Shown here piece after piece: positions 29,701 through 35,797 of a stretch of DNA of 60,000 bases. A model generated the notes under the pieces. That model searched no databases. It saw only the letters and a list, made by a program, of their open reading frames with translations, and had not been told where the DNA came from. The DNA lies in assembly GCF_032854445.1 (NCBI RefSeq), contig NC_088295.1, positions 39,421,385 to 39,481,384 of the forward strand, given 5' to 3'. The position numbers and the translations under genes are program-made. The DNA is from Liolophura sinensis. Its lineage: Eukaryota; Mollusca; Polyplacophora; Chitonida; Chitonidae. Position 1 is the first letter of the stretch. The number at the start of each line of letters is the position of its first letter.

Positions 29701-32700
29701 TTCTTGAGTACGGCGTAAAAAACACCAATCAATCAATCATAGCTAAAGAATGCAAAATCTTTTTCTCTGTTTTTTTAACAAAGTGCCCTTATTTCTAAAC
29801 ACACTTAACCAGCTTAACAGATAATGATAAGGTCATTTCACAGCTCACATGTACACGTATAACAAACAATATTTACAGGCCTATGTAAAGCCAAATTTTA
29901 CTATTTTGACCAGACAATGGAATACTATAGTACAATTACACATCTCTGTTCTAGGTCTACTTACATATAGTAAAATTTCTGTGACTTGAATAGTGTTAAG
30001 CTCTGCAAGGTGCATACTACCATATCTTAATTTGTGGAAATCCTCCCTCGTTCATGGCCACCAGCTCACTCTGGTTTATGAGCCTGGTTCAATGGCTAGC
30101 AAAGTGGCATAGCTTAGAACAGTTCGCAGATCATAACTACAAGATGACATTAACAGCACTTTATTAGTTACACGGCTGTTCAACGACAGAATATGGAAAT
30201 ATATGGTGCCAGTAACCCTCATATTCAGATCACCATGTACATGTATTTCCATATCCTGTCAGTTAATAAGTATATGTACATAAGAATTTCATCTTGCAAA
30301 AGACCCATCAACTCAGTGCAGGAAGCTGACGTATCGGCAAATCACTTCAGCAACATCATCGTTTTCACAGCCGAACAAAGGGAGCAAACCTAGTCAACAA
30401 ACACATGACATCGGCTGCAGGATGTCGAATATACATGACTCCCACGTGACCGGTGTAGTCAAATGAAACCTGAGCATTTTGTCTGATGCCCAGTAATGAT
30501 GCAATCATGTCAATGAACTGCAGTTATAGTTGGTCTGTATCTGTTTAAGTCTGATTAAATAAAGCACCAATGAAAATAAAAAGTGTGTTGACTGCCAGGC
30601 CTTATGTCAAAACATGAAATATAACCTATCACAAGAAAGACTTTTTCTTCCTCCCCACCTCCATTTCTCTAGTCAATCACACAATATCAAAAAAGTCAAT
30701 ATTTAATCTAAAAGTTGAGCTTCATAATAAATGTGTACATTTAGTTGTACATGATGTGTTGCTTTAGCAGAACAAAGCACATGGGGCTGATTCCACAAAG
30801 CCATTTCTGAGTGAAAATTTGAAATATACAATTTTGGGGCTTATTTTACCGCTCTATAAACTAAGACTTTGATCACCTTATAAATATAATTGGAAGATGT
30901 GTCAAAGTTCCATTCTCCAGTACCAAACACTAAGCGTAGTGAGAAGGCTTTAAGCTTTGAATTAAGTCAGAAGCAGCTTTGTGGAATCAACAAAAAAAAG
31001 AGGTAATTCATGGTTGTGAATTTCATGCATGTATGAAAAAAATGCTTTGCTCTCGATATACAAGTGGATGTAACCAGTTAAGGTTAAAATTTCAACACCT
31101 TCACATTACTTAATATAGCACTCAAGACACAGTTTTGACTGAGGCATGCCAGCCTGAGAAAGCTTCAGCTCATACTGGTTTAGAGTCAGTGACCAAGAAC
31201 AACTATATTCAGGGCCTGGGCTATAGTGTTACATTCCTTCATAGGTTCATCCCCTCATGTACAGGTATTGTTCCTTACATCAGTATGTACACAGCAAACA
31301 TCAGCCGGACTTCGAAAGAATACTGTCATTCATGATATTACAGATCAAGTAACACAAAATGGCTAACCAATATGATAATATGCAAAGTGCTGGAAACGAA
31401 GGCCCTAAAAAATGCTTGATTAGTTTTTAGTAATTCATCTCTGTATAGAGTCAAACTAAAAAAAAAGACAGAATAATTCCTAATTCGTTCTTCTTTCTAT
31501 CACACTTGCCCTCTGTATCTACTACATACCAAATGTTCAAATAAGGCAATCACACTGACATGAGATCACTCTGACGCCCCAAGCTTGATGTTTTCTGTCG
31601 TGTCAGTCTAACCTTTCCTTAATGCAGCAAAAATGAAGCTTAGTGCTACTGAATGCCAGTTGCTAAAAATTCTCTTCCAGTAAACCATGAGGGGATAATA
31701 TATCACTAATATATCATTATCATTAAACAAGGCTTCAGCTCTTTTGGTTTGTGAATTTTCACACAGTGACATACAACAATACTAGAGTGTACACCACAAA
31801 TCCTTACAAAACTTAGCAGTATAATAAATGAAACATAAAAAGCCATACAGTACTTATTTTATATATTAAAACATCTGCCATTTATACTTAAAAACAACAT
31901 ATTACTAGAACTTGTGGTAAAGAAACTAAAAATAAATATCATGATATATCTGAGGACTGTATGTTGATTAATTGCTTACTAGTACATACAATAGTATAAT
32001 AAGACCAACTGGCGTTTCAGAGGTCTCACGAGTTCACGTAGATATCGGCGAGACAGGTGGGGGCTCTCGTAAACTAACACAGATAAGAGACGTTATTTTA
32101 CGGTAGTTGCTAGTTTAATTATACGCCTGTCTGTCAACTCTATGGCGCTGTTGGCGACTAAGGTAAAATCACGTCTTTTAGCTGTGGTAGTTTGGGAGTG
32201 CCCCCACTTTGTCTCGGCTAAATCTGCATGAGCTTGCGAGACCCTTGAAATGCCGATTGGGCTTACTGTAATGTAACAAATACGAAAAAATAATAATAAC
32301 ACCATCCAATAAATTCATAAAGGCTTAGATATTAAAATATCTGCAATCATAAGATTTTAAACTACAGCATTCCAAAATGGACCAAGCAAACTTTTAACTT
32401 AATCTTTACACCTTTCGGTGATAGCCTATAATCTCAAAAATTTGTTCCAATGAAATGTAAAAATTAAATTATATATTTAAGAATCTTGTGTAATCCACCA
32501 AATTAATGTAGAGCTCACCCAACAGAGAAGCTACTAATTTCCTGTAATTATGAACACAAATTACTTCCTTTGACCTGAACGCAGATTCACATATTACCAA
32601 TCCTGTTTCTAAGATGGCAAATAAACACAGGCAGCGAAATTTGGCGCGAACGAAACCGTCGGTCGCGCAACGGTTACGTGCGGTTCAATTTGGCTAACCG

Positions 32701-34454
32701 GAAAATCGGTTAGGCCAACTGTCCAACGAGAACGTCCTTAGAGTCAGTGTGCATTAGGTAACTACAGATAAACTGGACTGAACAGCTTTCATAATCACAA
32801 CGCGGCCAGTATGCGGTCAGCCACAGCCAGCTGCCTGTGCTGGCCACATGGAAATGTAATCATTCATATATGCTTTACAGGCTTTGAGATAATACTCAAA
32901 TTATTTATTTTGACTTATCTTTTCACATATAAGCCTGTATAACGGAATTTCACGTAAAAATGTGCCACAGGAGTCAAGTACCAACCAGGCAACACACAAC
33001 GTTGAAACACCGTGTGAGTGTAAAATTTCTCTTTCTTTTGTTCACCAACCTTACGGTATGAGCTGCTAGATATAGAAAAGAAAAACAAACATAACATTGA
33101 GCTGAATACTTTTATTAATGATCCAGAATGATGCCTGAAACATAAACCACGTAAACAATTAGCGTAACCGATCGGGTTGATAAACATACGTGGCGTAACC
33201 GAATGATCGGTTAGGCGAGGCGGAAAAGACGTAACCGATTTCTGGGTTTCGCCGGCAGGCCAAATTTCGCTGCCTGAAACATATCCTCTTTTTGAATTTA
33301 CAGGGACATATGCTGATGTTACGAAGCCATATTTATCCAGTCAAACTCAAAGTTAAGTTGCCTTGGTCCATAAGATCACCACTTAACACCTATGCAATAT
33401 AAATTACTGAAGATAGCTACAAAGTTGTGACAAGTTGAATTCTAAGGCCAGTGACACTTAATTCCTTGTTTCTTATTTTGGAAACTGGTTGTGAGCGGCA
33501 GAAAAATTCCAGCGTCCACTGTCATTATTTCAGCTATCTTTTTTTATACCAGGTAGTCTCACCTCGTGTTACGCTTTCTGGCAAAAGGGAAATAATAAAT
33601 TAGTTCCGATCCAGGTAGTAAAATGGTGTGAAGGCAGTCACAGAATTCTAAGAATCTAGTGTGATTGGCCTCAGCTTCAGGCTGAAACTGGATTTTGCTG
33701 TATAACAGGCAAGTTTAATATTTCTATGTAAAGATGATGTGCCACATATTTTTAACCTATACCAAAAAGGGGCCGACATTTACATCCCTGGAGTGACGTA
33801 AGCATCTGACAGCCACATAGAACTCAGCCATTCATTATAAAGGTATCTCGGAAAATACATGGGTGTTCGCAAGGCTGAATTTAGTCATTTGATTTTTTAG
33901 AGATATGCAAGATCAATAATGAAAACTCAATCAGTTTACTATGTGACCACTGATTGCTAAATGTCTGTTCAATGTAGTACCACTGTTGGGAAACAACATA
34001 TAAACATAGGGTCCACTTTACTCCGTGCAGAAGCTACAGGTTAGATGCACAAAGTCGAACACCACCTGTCATTCTGAACGACATCCTTCATACATAGACC
34101 CTCCTACATCGAATCATACACACTAAATGCATGTTTGAAAGCTAGATTTACAACTCCACCAACAATATATACTAATGTTTGCAAACTGTTGTATCCGGTA
34201 AGTATTTCTCATTCATCTTGCTTAGCGACCGGATGGAGGATTACTTCTCAAAATATCCCCTTGATGTCAAGGAGAATGAACAAATAAAAACTAACCCAAG
34301 GCTATCGACTTACAATGGATTGGTGCAGCGCATCGCTTCTTTAAACACTCAACACATGTCTTCGAAACAAATCAACAAATATCGTGAATAGTACATAAGA
34401 CAACAAATGTTTCATACCTGTGATGTCTTGATCTTGTACGCCGCTGTCCGCCAT
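1522..34454 (-). CDS. MAP7: MAP7/ensconsin-family microtubule-associated protein (gene span, 13 exons plus one tentative)
   Basis: Gene-level entry. Thirteen exons join with consistent phases into about 872 codons; a tentative last exon (41-146) would give 907 residues. The order matches the MAP7 family. A short N-terminus is followed by a highly charged helix (residues about 41-125, with RRAAVDERRRKREEIER) and a basic segment containing FGSRTPRD, similar to the FGSSTPR region of ensconsins. A long disordered S/P/K-rich linker (about 225-490) follows. A second charged helix (about 490-635) starts with KLAEKRRQAREKAER and ends with RLEMIMKRVK, matching the MAP7 domain end RLEEIMKR. The tail is acidic and disordered. 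In the known family the N-terminal helix binds microtubules and the C-terminal helix binds kinesin-1. Intron 1 is 13.3 kb. The family call is strong; the exact paralogue is not resolved. Confidence 0.9.
2453..2512 (-). CDS. MAP7: MAP7-like exon 12, conserved RLEMIMKR end of the MAP7 domain
   Basis: Twenty codons, RLEMIMKRVKTDAPTSESTK, phase 0 at both ends. Spliced after ERKK it gives ERKKRLEMIMKR, nearly identical to vertebrate MAP7 ERKKRLEEIMKR. This is the strongest family match in the gene. Confidence 0.92.
2625..2729 (-). CDS. MAP7: MAP7-like exon 11, MAP7-domain charged helix
   Basis: Thirty-five codons, KEEADRKAKEEAERLEKERQ through EERLERKK, phase 0 at both ends, acceptor TCACCACAG and donor GTTAGT. 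Pure charged single-helix composition, like vertebrate MAP7 (EEQERLERKKRLEEIMKR). Confidence 0.9.
3237..3417 (-). CDS. MAP7: MAP7-like exon 10, MAP7-domain charged helix
   Basis: Sixty residues of Glu/Arg/Lys/Leu-rich helix (LKEEERLRQEEEEQRRLEEE through EAEKAEQERIA). It continues exon 9 through a shared AGG codon and ends at phase 0 before GTATGG. The kinesin-1-binding part of MAP7 proteins lies in this region. Confidence 0.9.
3818..4119 (-). CDS. MAP7: MAP7-like exon 9, start of the C-terminal MAP7 domain
   Basis: Begins PKTEGNESLDDNASTG, a Thr/Ser-rich disordered stretch, then EEEEYKAKLAEKRRQAREK and further charged helix. The LAEKRRxAREQREKEE pattern is the hallmark start of the vertebrate MAP7 domain. 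Phase 0 in (TGTTTCAG), phase 2 out (GTAAGT). Confidence 0.9.
4356..4553 (-). mobile_element. degenerate tRNA-derived SINE, family 1
   Basis: Contains a degraded CCCAGTACTCAAGAATATTT tail block (reverse complement of the SINE 3' region) at the left and a tRNA-like head at the right ending near CCACGGAGG. It matches the intact copies at 17317-17580 and 29480-29736 but is shorter and diverged, so it is an older insertion in a MAP7-like intron. Confidence 0.7.
4755..4793 (-). CDS. MAP7: MAP7-like exon 8, 13-codon basic mini-exon
   Basis: A 39-bp exon encoding ATSRRKSKSQTRK, flanked by acceptor TTATTCCAG and donor GTTAGT, phase 0 on both sides. It can be skipped without changing the frame, so it may be alternatively spliced. 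It was found from phase and splice sites because it is too short to stand out as an ORF. Confidence 0.65.
5802..6001 (-). CDS. MAP7: MAP7-like exon 7, Lys/Pro/Ser-rich linker
   Basis: Encodes KPRPRPQSMGPERKKREVDD and continues to SEEKATPK. The junction gives NKEKPRPRP. It enters with two bases and ends at phase 0 before GTATGG. The predicted product is disordered and basic, consistent with a microtubule-associated linker. Confidence 0.85.
6112..6206 (-). repeat. SINE family 1 tail fragment
   Basis: Starts with TTCATTTATTTATCTGACTG followed by GTGTTT, like the A/T tail of the intact minus-strand copy at 17317, and ends near GGTGGAGGAAACCG. The middle is badly degraded. Confidence 0.35.
6210..7759. 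other. MAP7-like intron 6, rightmost part
   Basis: Intron sequence between exons 7 and 6. No coding, RNA gene or intact mobile element recognised. AT-rich, with A-tracts near 7520-7555. Confidence 0.6.
7760..7978 (-). CDS. MAP7: MAP7-like exon 6, Pro/Arg-rich linker
   Basis: Encodes PHGSTPHRPRSTVGLHTAGR through SSRSKSSERLNK. I chose acceptor TTCTTTTCTAG at 7979 because it has a pyrimidine tract and the needed phase. The upstream in-frame sequence (to 8117) is then intron. The donor GTATGC leaves phase 1. Confidence 0.8.
8664..8798 (-). CDS. MAP7: MAP7-like exon 5, basic Ser/Pro linker
   Basis: Encodes LAPGYTSPSKRLSASTSVLY and more Ser/Pro/Lys-rich disordered sequence. Acceptor TCTAATTTAG, donor GTAAGC, 135 bp, phase 1 at both ends. 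This falls in the disordered linker between the two helices of the family. Confidence 0.85.
8799..12505. other. MAP7-like intron 4
   Basis: A 3.7-kb intron. The longest open frames (about 10777-11046, 11171-11515) have no coding-like composition and no compatible splice sites that I can see. Confidence 0.65.
12506..12803 (-). CDS. MAP7: MAP7-like exon 4, end of the microtubule-binding helix and FGSRTPR segment
   Basis: Begins ARREAILAKTSERLARYEAW, continuing the helix, then GPFGFGSRTPRDICERLERS and a Ser/Arg-rich stretch. In ensconsins an FGS(S)TPR motif follows the microtubule-binding helix, so this exon is diagnostic. Enters at phase 0 (acceptor TTCACAG) and leaves at phase 1 (GTAAGG). Confidence 0.9.
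16135..16260 (-). repeat. SINE family 2 fragment
   Basis: Carries GGGGTTTAATGTCATACTTC followed by TTTTCAGTCATATGATGACAAC, the same block as in the longer copies at 45325-45650 and 52005-52305. The tRNA-like head is missing. Confidence 0.55.
17317..17580 (-). mobile_element. tRNA-derived SINE, family 1, intact, with target-site duplication
   Basis: A 264-bp element in minus orientation. At the left it begins with a TTTATTTATTTATTTGATTG tail, followed by the block ACGCCGTACTCAAGAATATT. A tRNA-like head ends at the right (GCTAACCAACTGAACTACGG). It is flanked by a perfect 16-bp repeat ACCCAATAAAAGTTTA at 17301-17316 and 17581-17596. The structure resembles molluscan V-SINEs such as RUDI, but I cannot confirm the family name. 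Confidence 0.9.
19175..19419 (-). CDS. MAP7: MAP7-like exon 3, N-terminal microtubule-binding helix
   Basis: Encodes about 81 residues of continuous charged helix rich in K/E/R, including MLERQRKIEELREAQ and EEERRAAVDERRRKREEIER. This matches the N-terminal coiled coil of MAP7 proteins, which have RRAAVEEKRRQR at the same place. The donor GTAAGA falls after GAA ATT GAA AGA at phase 0 and joins to ARREAIL in exon 4. Confidence 0.9.
19420..21014. repeat. MAP7-like intron 2, with a CA microsatellite
   Basis: A 1.6-kb intron. A (CA)n tract at 20752-20777 is followed directly by an (ATA)n stretch. No gene seen. Confidence 0.65.
21015..21098 (-). CDS. MAP7: MAP7-like exon 2
   Basis: Codes for a Ser-rich linker (SSVDSSKLTD...SGSPSHK). 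Acceptor TTGCTTGCAG and donor GTGAGC are good. It enters with two bases and leaves at phase 1, which fits both neighbours (84 bp). It separates the start codon exon from the first charged helix. Confidence 0.75.
22201..23199. mobile_element. hAT-like non-autonomous DNA transposon (999 bp)
   Basis: Left end CAGGGCTTCCTCTGG and right end (reverse complement) CAGGGCTTCCGCTGG form terminal inverted repeats with one mismatch. ATTATG is duplicated on both sides (22195-22200 and 23200-23205). CAGGG ends are typical of hAT elements, whose duplications are usually 8 bp. No transposase ORF. It appears to interrupt an older element. Confidence 0.75.
23280..23368. repeat. right end of an older CAGGG-type transposon fragment
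   Basis: Ends in GTGCACACCCTG, i.e. CAGGGTGTGCAC on the other strand, followed inward by oligopyrimidine/AGGAGTTTC blocks. A related sequence (CAGGGAGTTTTCAAGG) lies at 21957, left of the 22201-23199 insertion, and another CAGGGTTCGCAC end lies at 45054. Confidence 0.45.
26803..27000 (-). repeat. degenerate SINE, family 1 or relative
   Basis: Begins with CTATTTATTTATTTGGTTAG and contains GAGGAGAAAACTGCAGTGTC and CAGGAGTTGGATTCGGGT, corresponding position by position to the tail, body and tRNA-like head of the minus-strand copy at 17317. No target-site duplication visible. Confidence 0.5.
28687..28722. repeat. perfect 36-bp palindrome
   Basis: AAAATGCATATACATATA is followed immediately by its exact reverse complement, with no spacer. 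A run of 12 C residues (28739-28750) lies 16 bp downstream. Such AT-rich palindromes can extrude as cruciforms. Confidence 0.9.
29480..29736 (+). mobile_element. tRNA-derived SINE, family 1, intact, with target-site duplication
   Basis: A 257-bp plus-strand element. The tRNA-like head has an A-box-like TGGCTCAGTTGG (about 29489-29500) and a B-box-like GTTCAAGTGC. The tail has ATTCTTGAGTACGGCGTAAA and short AATC repeats. A perfect 13-bp duplication, TCATAGCTAAAGA, lies at 29467-29479 and 29737-29749. Confidence 0.9.
30783..30991. mobile_element. 209-bp inverted-repeat element (MITE-like)
   Basis: Left end has GCTGATTCCACAAAGCC. The right end reads, on the other strand, GTTGATTCCACAAAGCTGC. 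The interior is AT-rich with no ORF. Superfamily unknown. Confidence 0.65.
32000..32268. mobile_element. fold-back inverted-repeat element (about 265 bp)
   Basis: Two arms of about 110 bp (about 32005-32117 and 32147-32260) are imperfect reverse complements of each other. Shared blocks include GGTCTC, GAGACA/GGTGGGGGC, TAAACTA and GACGTTATTTTAC/GACGTGATTTTAC. Only about 30 bp separates the arms, so the whole element folds into one hairpin. Confidence 0.75.
32628..33276. mobile_element. 649-bp non-autonomous TIR transposon with subterminal CGGTTA repeats
   Basis: Both ends carry the same 18-bp terminal inverted repeat CAGGCAGCGAAATTTGGC. A 5-bp AAACA duplication flanks the element. Copies of CGGTTA/TAACCG cluster near both ends (about 32671, 32694, 32706, 33165, 33195, 33208, 33231) and look like transposase-binding sites. 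No transposase ORF. Superfamily not assigned; 5-bp duplications are known for Transib-type elements, but the end sequence is not diagnostic. Confidence 0.8.
34418..34454 (-). CDS. MAP7: MAP7-like exon 1 (start codon)
   Basis: Encodes MADSGVQDQDIT and the first base of the next codon (phase 1), then donor GTATG. The ATG is in an AAAATGGCGG context, a good animal start. Reading joins in frame to the exon at 21015-21098, which needs exactly one base from here. MAP7 proteins often begin with a short MAE/MAD-type segment. Confidence 0.75.
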
Positions 34455-35603
34455 TTTTCTCAATGACGTAAACCGAGAGCGCCACCGGATGTGACCTATT
34501 GCGAGCGGCTACAGATGTTGGTTGGAGTTATTTCCCATTACATTTATCTCAGTAATGGCAACTAGCTGTTGTAAATAGATTTCTGGAATGTTTTCTGGAT
34601 ACATATTTTGTTCATATAATACGGCGGCTTATCGAACACTTACTTAGTAGAGTGTATCAATGACTTTTTCCAAAGAAAATATCCTGATACATAAAGTGAC
34701 AGTATGATGTCTTAAAGCGTTTACCGGTATTAGTAAAACTGGTCAATCTGTTGTTCTTCTCAAAAAATTACTTCTTTCGCATAGGTCATTATTTTTTTCA
34801 TAAAGGAAATTTATTTCAGCTGTGGCGGAAATATTATTTCTATAGGGCTTTGAACAAAATATTCTGTAAAAAATATCCTTTGTGAAAAAAAGTGACGGTG
34901 TTTGTAAACAACAATAGATTTACTTAATTATAAAGACTCGATCTTCTTTTTTGCATAAAAAGAAAAAAAAAACATTAAATAATCGTTTTCTCCGTGAGGC
35001 CACGCACCATACCATATACCAACAGTTTTATTTTCATTTATTTATTATTATTGATATTATTTACACGAAAAAAATACGAAAAATTAACTTTAAAGGAATG
35101 TTTTTGCAGTAAGTGACGCGTGTCTTAGCGCTTCCATCTAAACTTTTCTCTGTCATTCCACTAATCTGGTTTACACAACGTCATAACAGGAATATTTGAC
35201 GTTATATAGTAAGTGGAAATATACACTCAAAATATAATCTGTTAGTGGTTACAGACTGTTGTGTGTTATTATAACACAATCCTGTGTAATATTCAACATA
35301 ATATCCTGTTCTTCTGACAAAATTTTGTAACAGATTTGCTGTAATGAGAGAATAATCTACTGCCACGACAGAATACATTCCGCCGTCACTCATACAACAT
35401 ACCGCGACTTTCTGTTAATTGTATTTGATAACTCTTTAAATAATCTAAACTCGTTATGCTGGATAGTAAGCCCATATATAAGTTTGAACGAATACTGTTG
35501 ATCGTGCTTGGGTATAGGGTTTATTTCAGGACTTTCAAAGTTTTAAAACTGGAGTTGACATCGATACAAAGGTTGCATGCTGGAGAACGCGTTCCATCAC
35601 AAA

Positions 35604-35688
35604 TGACGTCACGGAGATTTAAATGACGTATGTGACGCTATGACGGCTAGAATCGCTCCTGACGCTAGCTATGGAACAAATGACGTCG
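35604..35688 (+). promoter_or_regulatory. cluster of six CRE-type TGACG sites upstream of the HMG gene
   Basis: A full palindrome TGACGTCA at 35604-35611, then TGACGTAT (35624), TGACGC (35633), TGACGG (35641), TGACGC (35660) and TGACGTCG (35681). CREB/CREM/ATF-family bZIP factors bind such sites. They lie about 100-180 bp before the start codon. Confidence 0.65.
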
Positions 35689-35751
35689 TAAAGGACGCTT
35701 CGTGCGCGTTGGTCAGTGCTTGTCTTTGTCAACGTTACCGGTATCCTATCG

Positions 35752-35759
35752 TCATAAAA
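35752..35759 (+). promoter_or_regulatory. TATA-like box of the HMG gene
   Basis: CATAAAAG lies 26-33 bp before the start codon. If used, transcription would begin almost at the ATG and the 5'UTR would be only a few bases. Confidence 0.35.
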
Positions 35760-35784
35760 GAGGGTAACAATAGAGCAAAGAATC

Positions 35785-35797
35785 ATGAGTACTAAAG
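35785..35797 (+). CDS. HMG gene exon 1 (13-nt coding part)
   Basis: ATG AGT ACT AAA G followed by donor GTAAGAATG. The single leftover G completes a Gly codon with exon 2, giving MSTKGKKKIPRP. It was chosen because it is the only ATG with a strong donor in the right phase, just downstream of the CRE cluster. Confidence 0.7.

Larger units (their letters stand above)
21099..34417. other. 13.3-kb first intron of the MAP7-like gene, rich in small transposons
   Basis: No coding exon found. It holds a hAT-like element (22201-23199), an intact SINE (29480-29736), a degenerate SINE (about 26803-27000), and a (CT)n tract near 26645-26661. It also holds a 36-bp palindrome plus C12 run (28687-28750) and three inverted-repeat elements (30783-30991, 32000-32268, 32628-33276). 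First introns often hold enhancers, but none can be identified by eye. Confidence 0.7.
34455..35784. promoter_or_regulatory. divergent intergenic promoter region (MAP7-like gene and HMG gene)
   Basis: The two start codons point away from each other 1.33 kb apart. The MAP7 side has a TGACGTAA site (34464-34471) and an ETS-like CCGGAT just upstream of the ATG. The HMG side holds the CRE cluster listed separately. The middle is AT-rich with nothing recognisable. Whether one shared or two separate promoters operate is not known. Confidence 0.6.
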
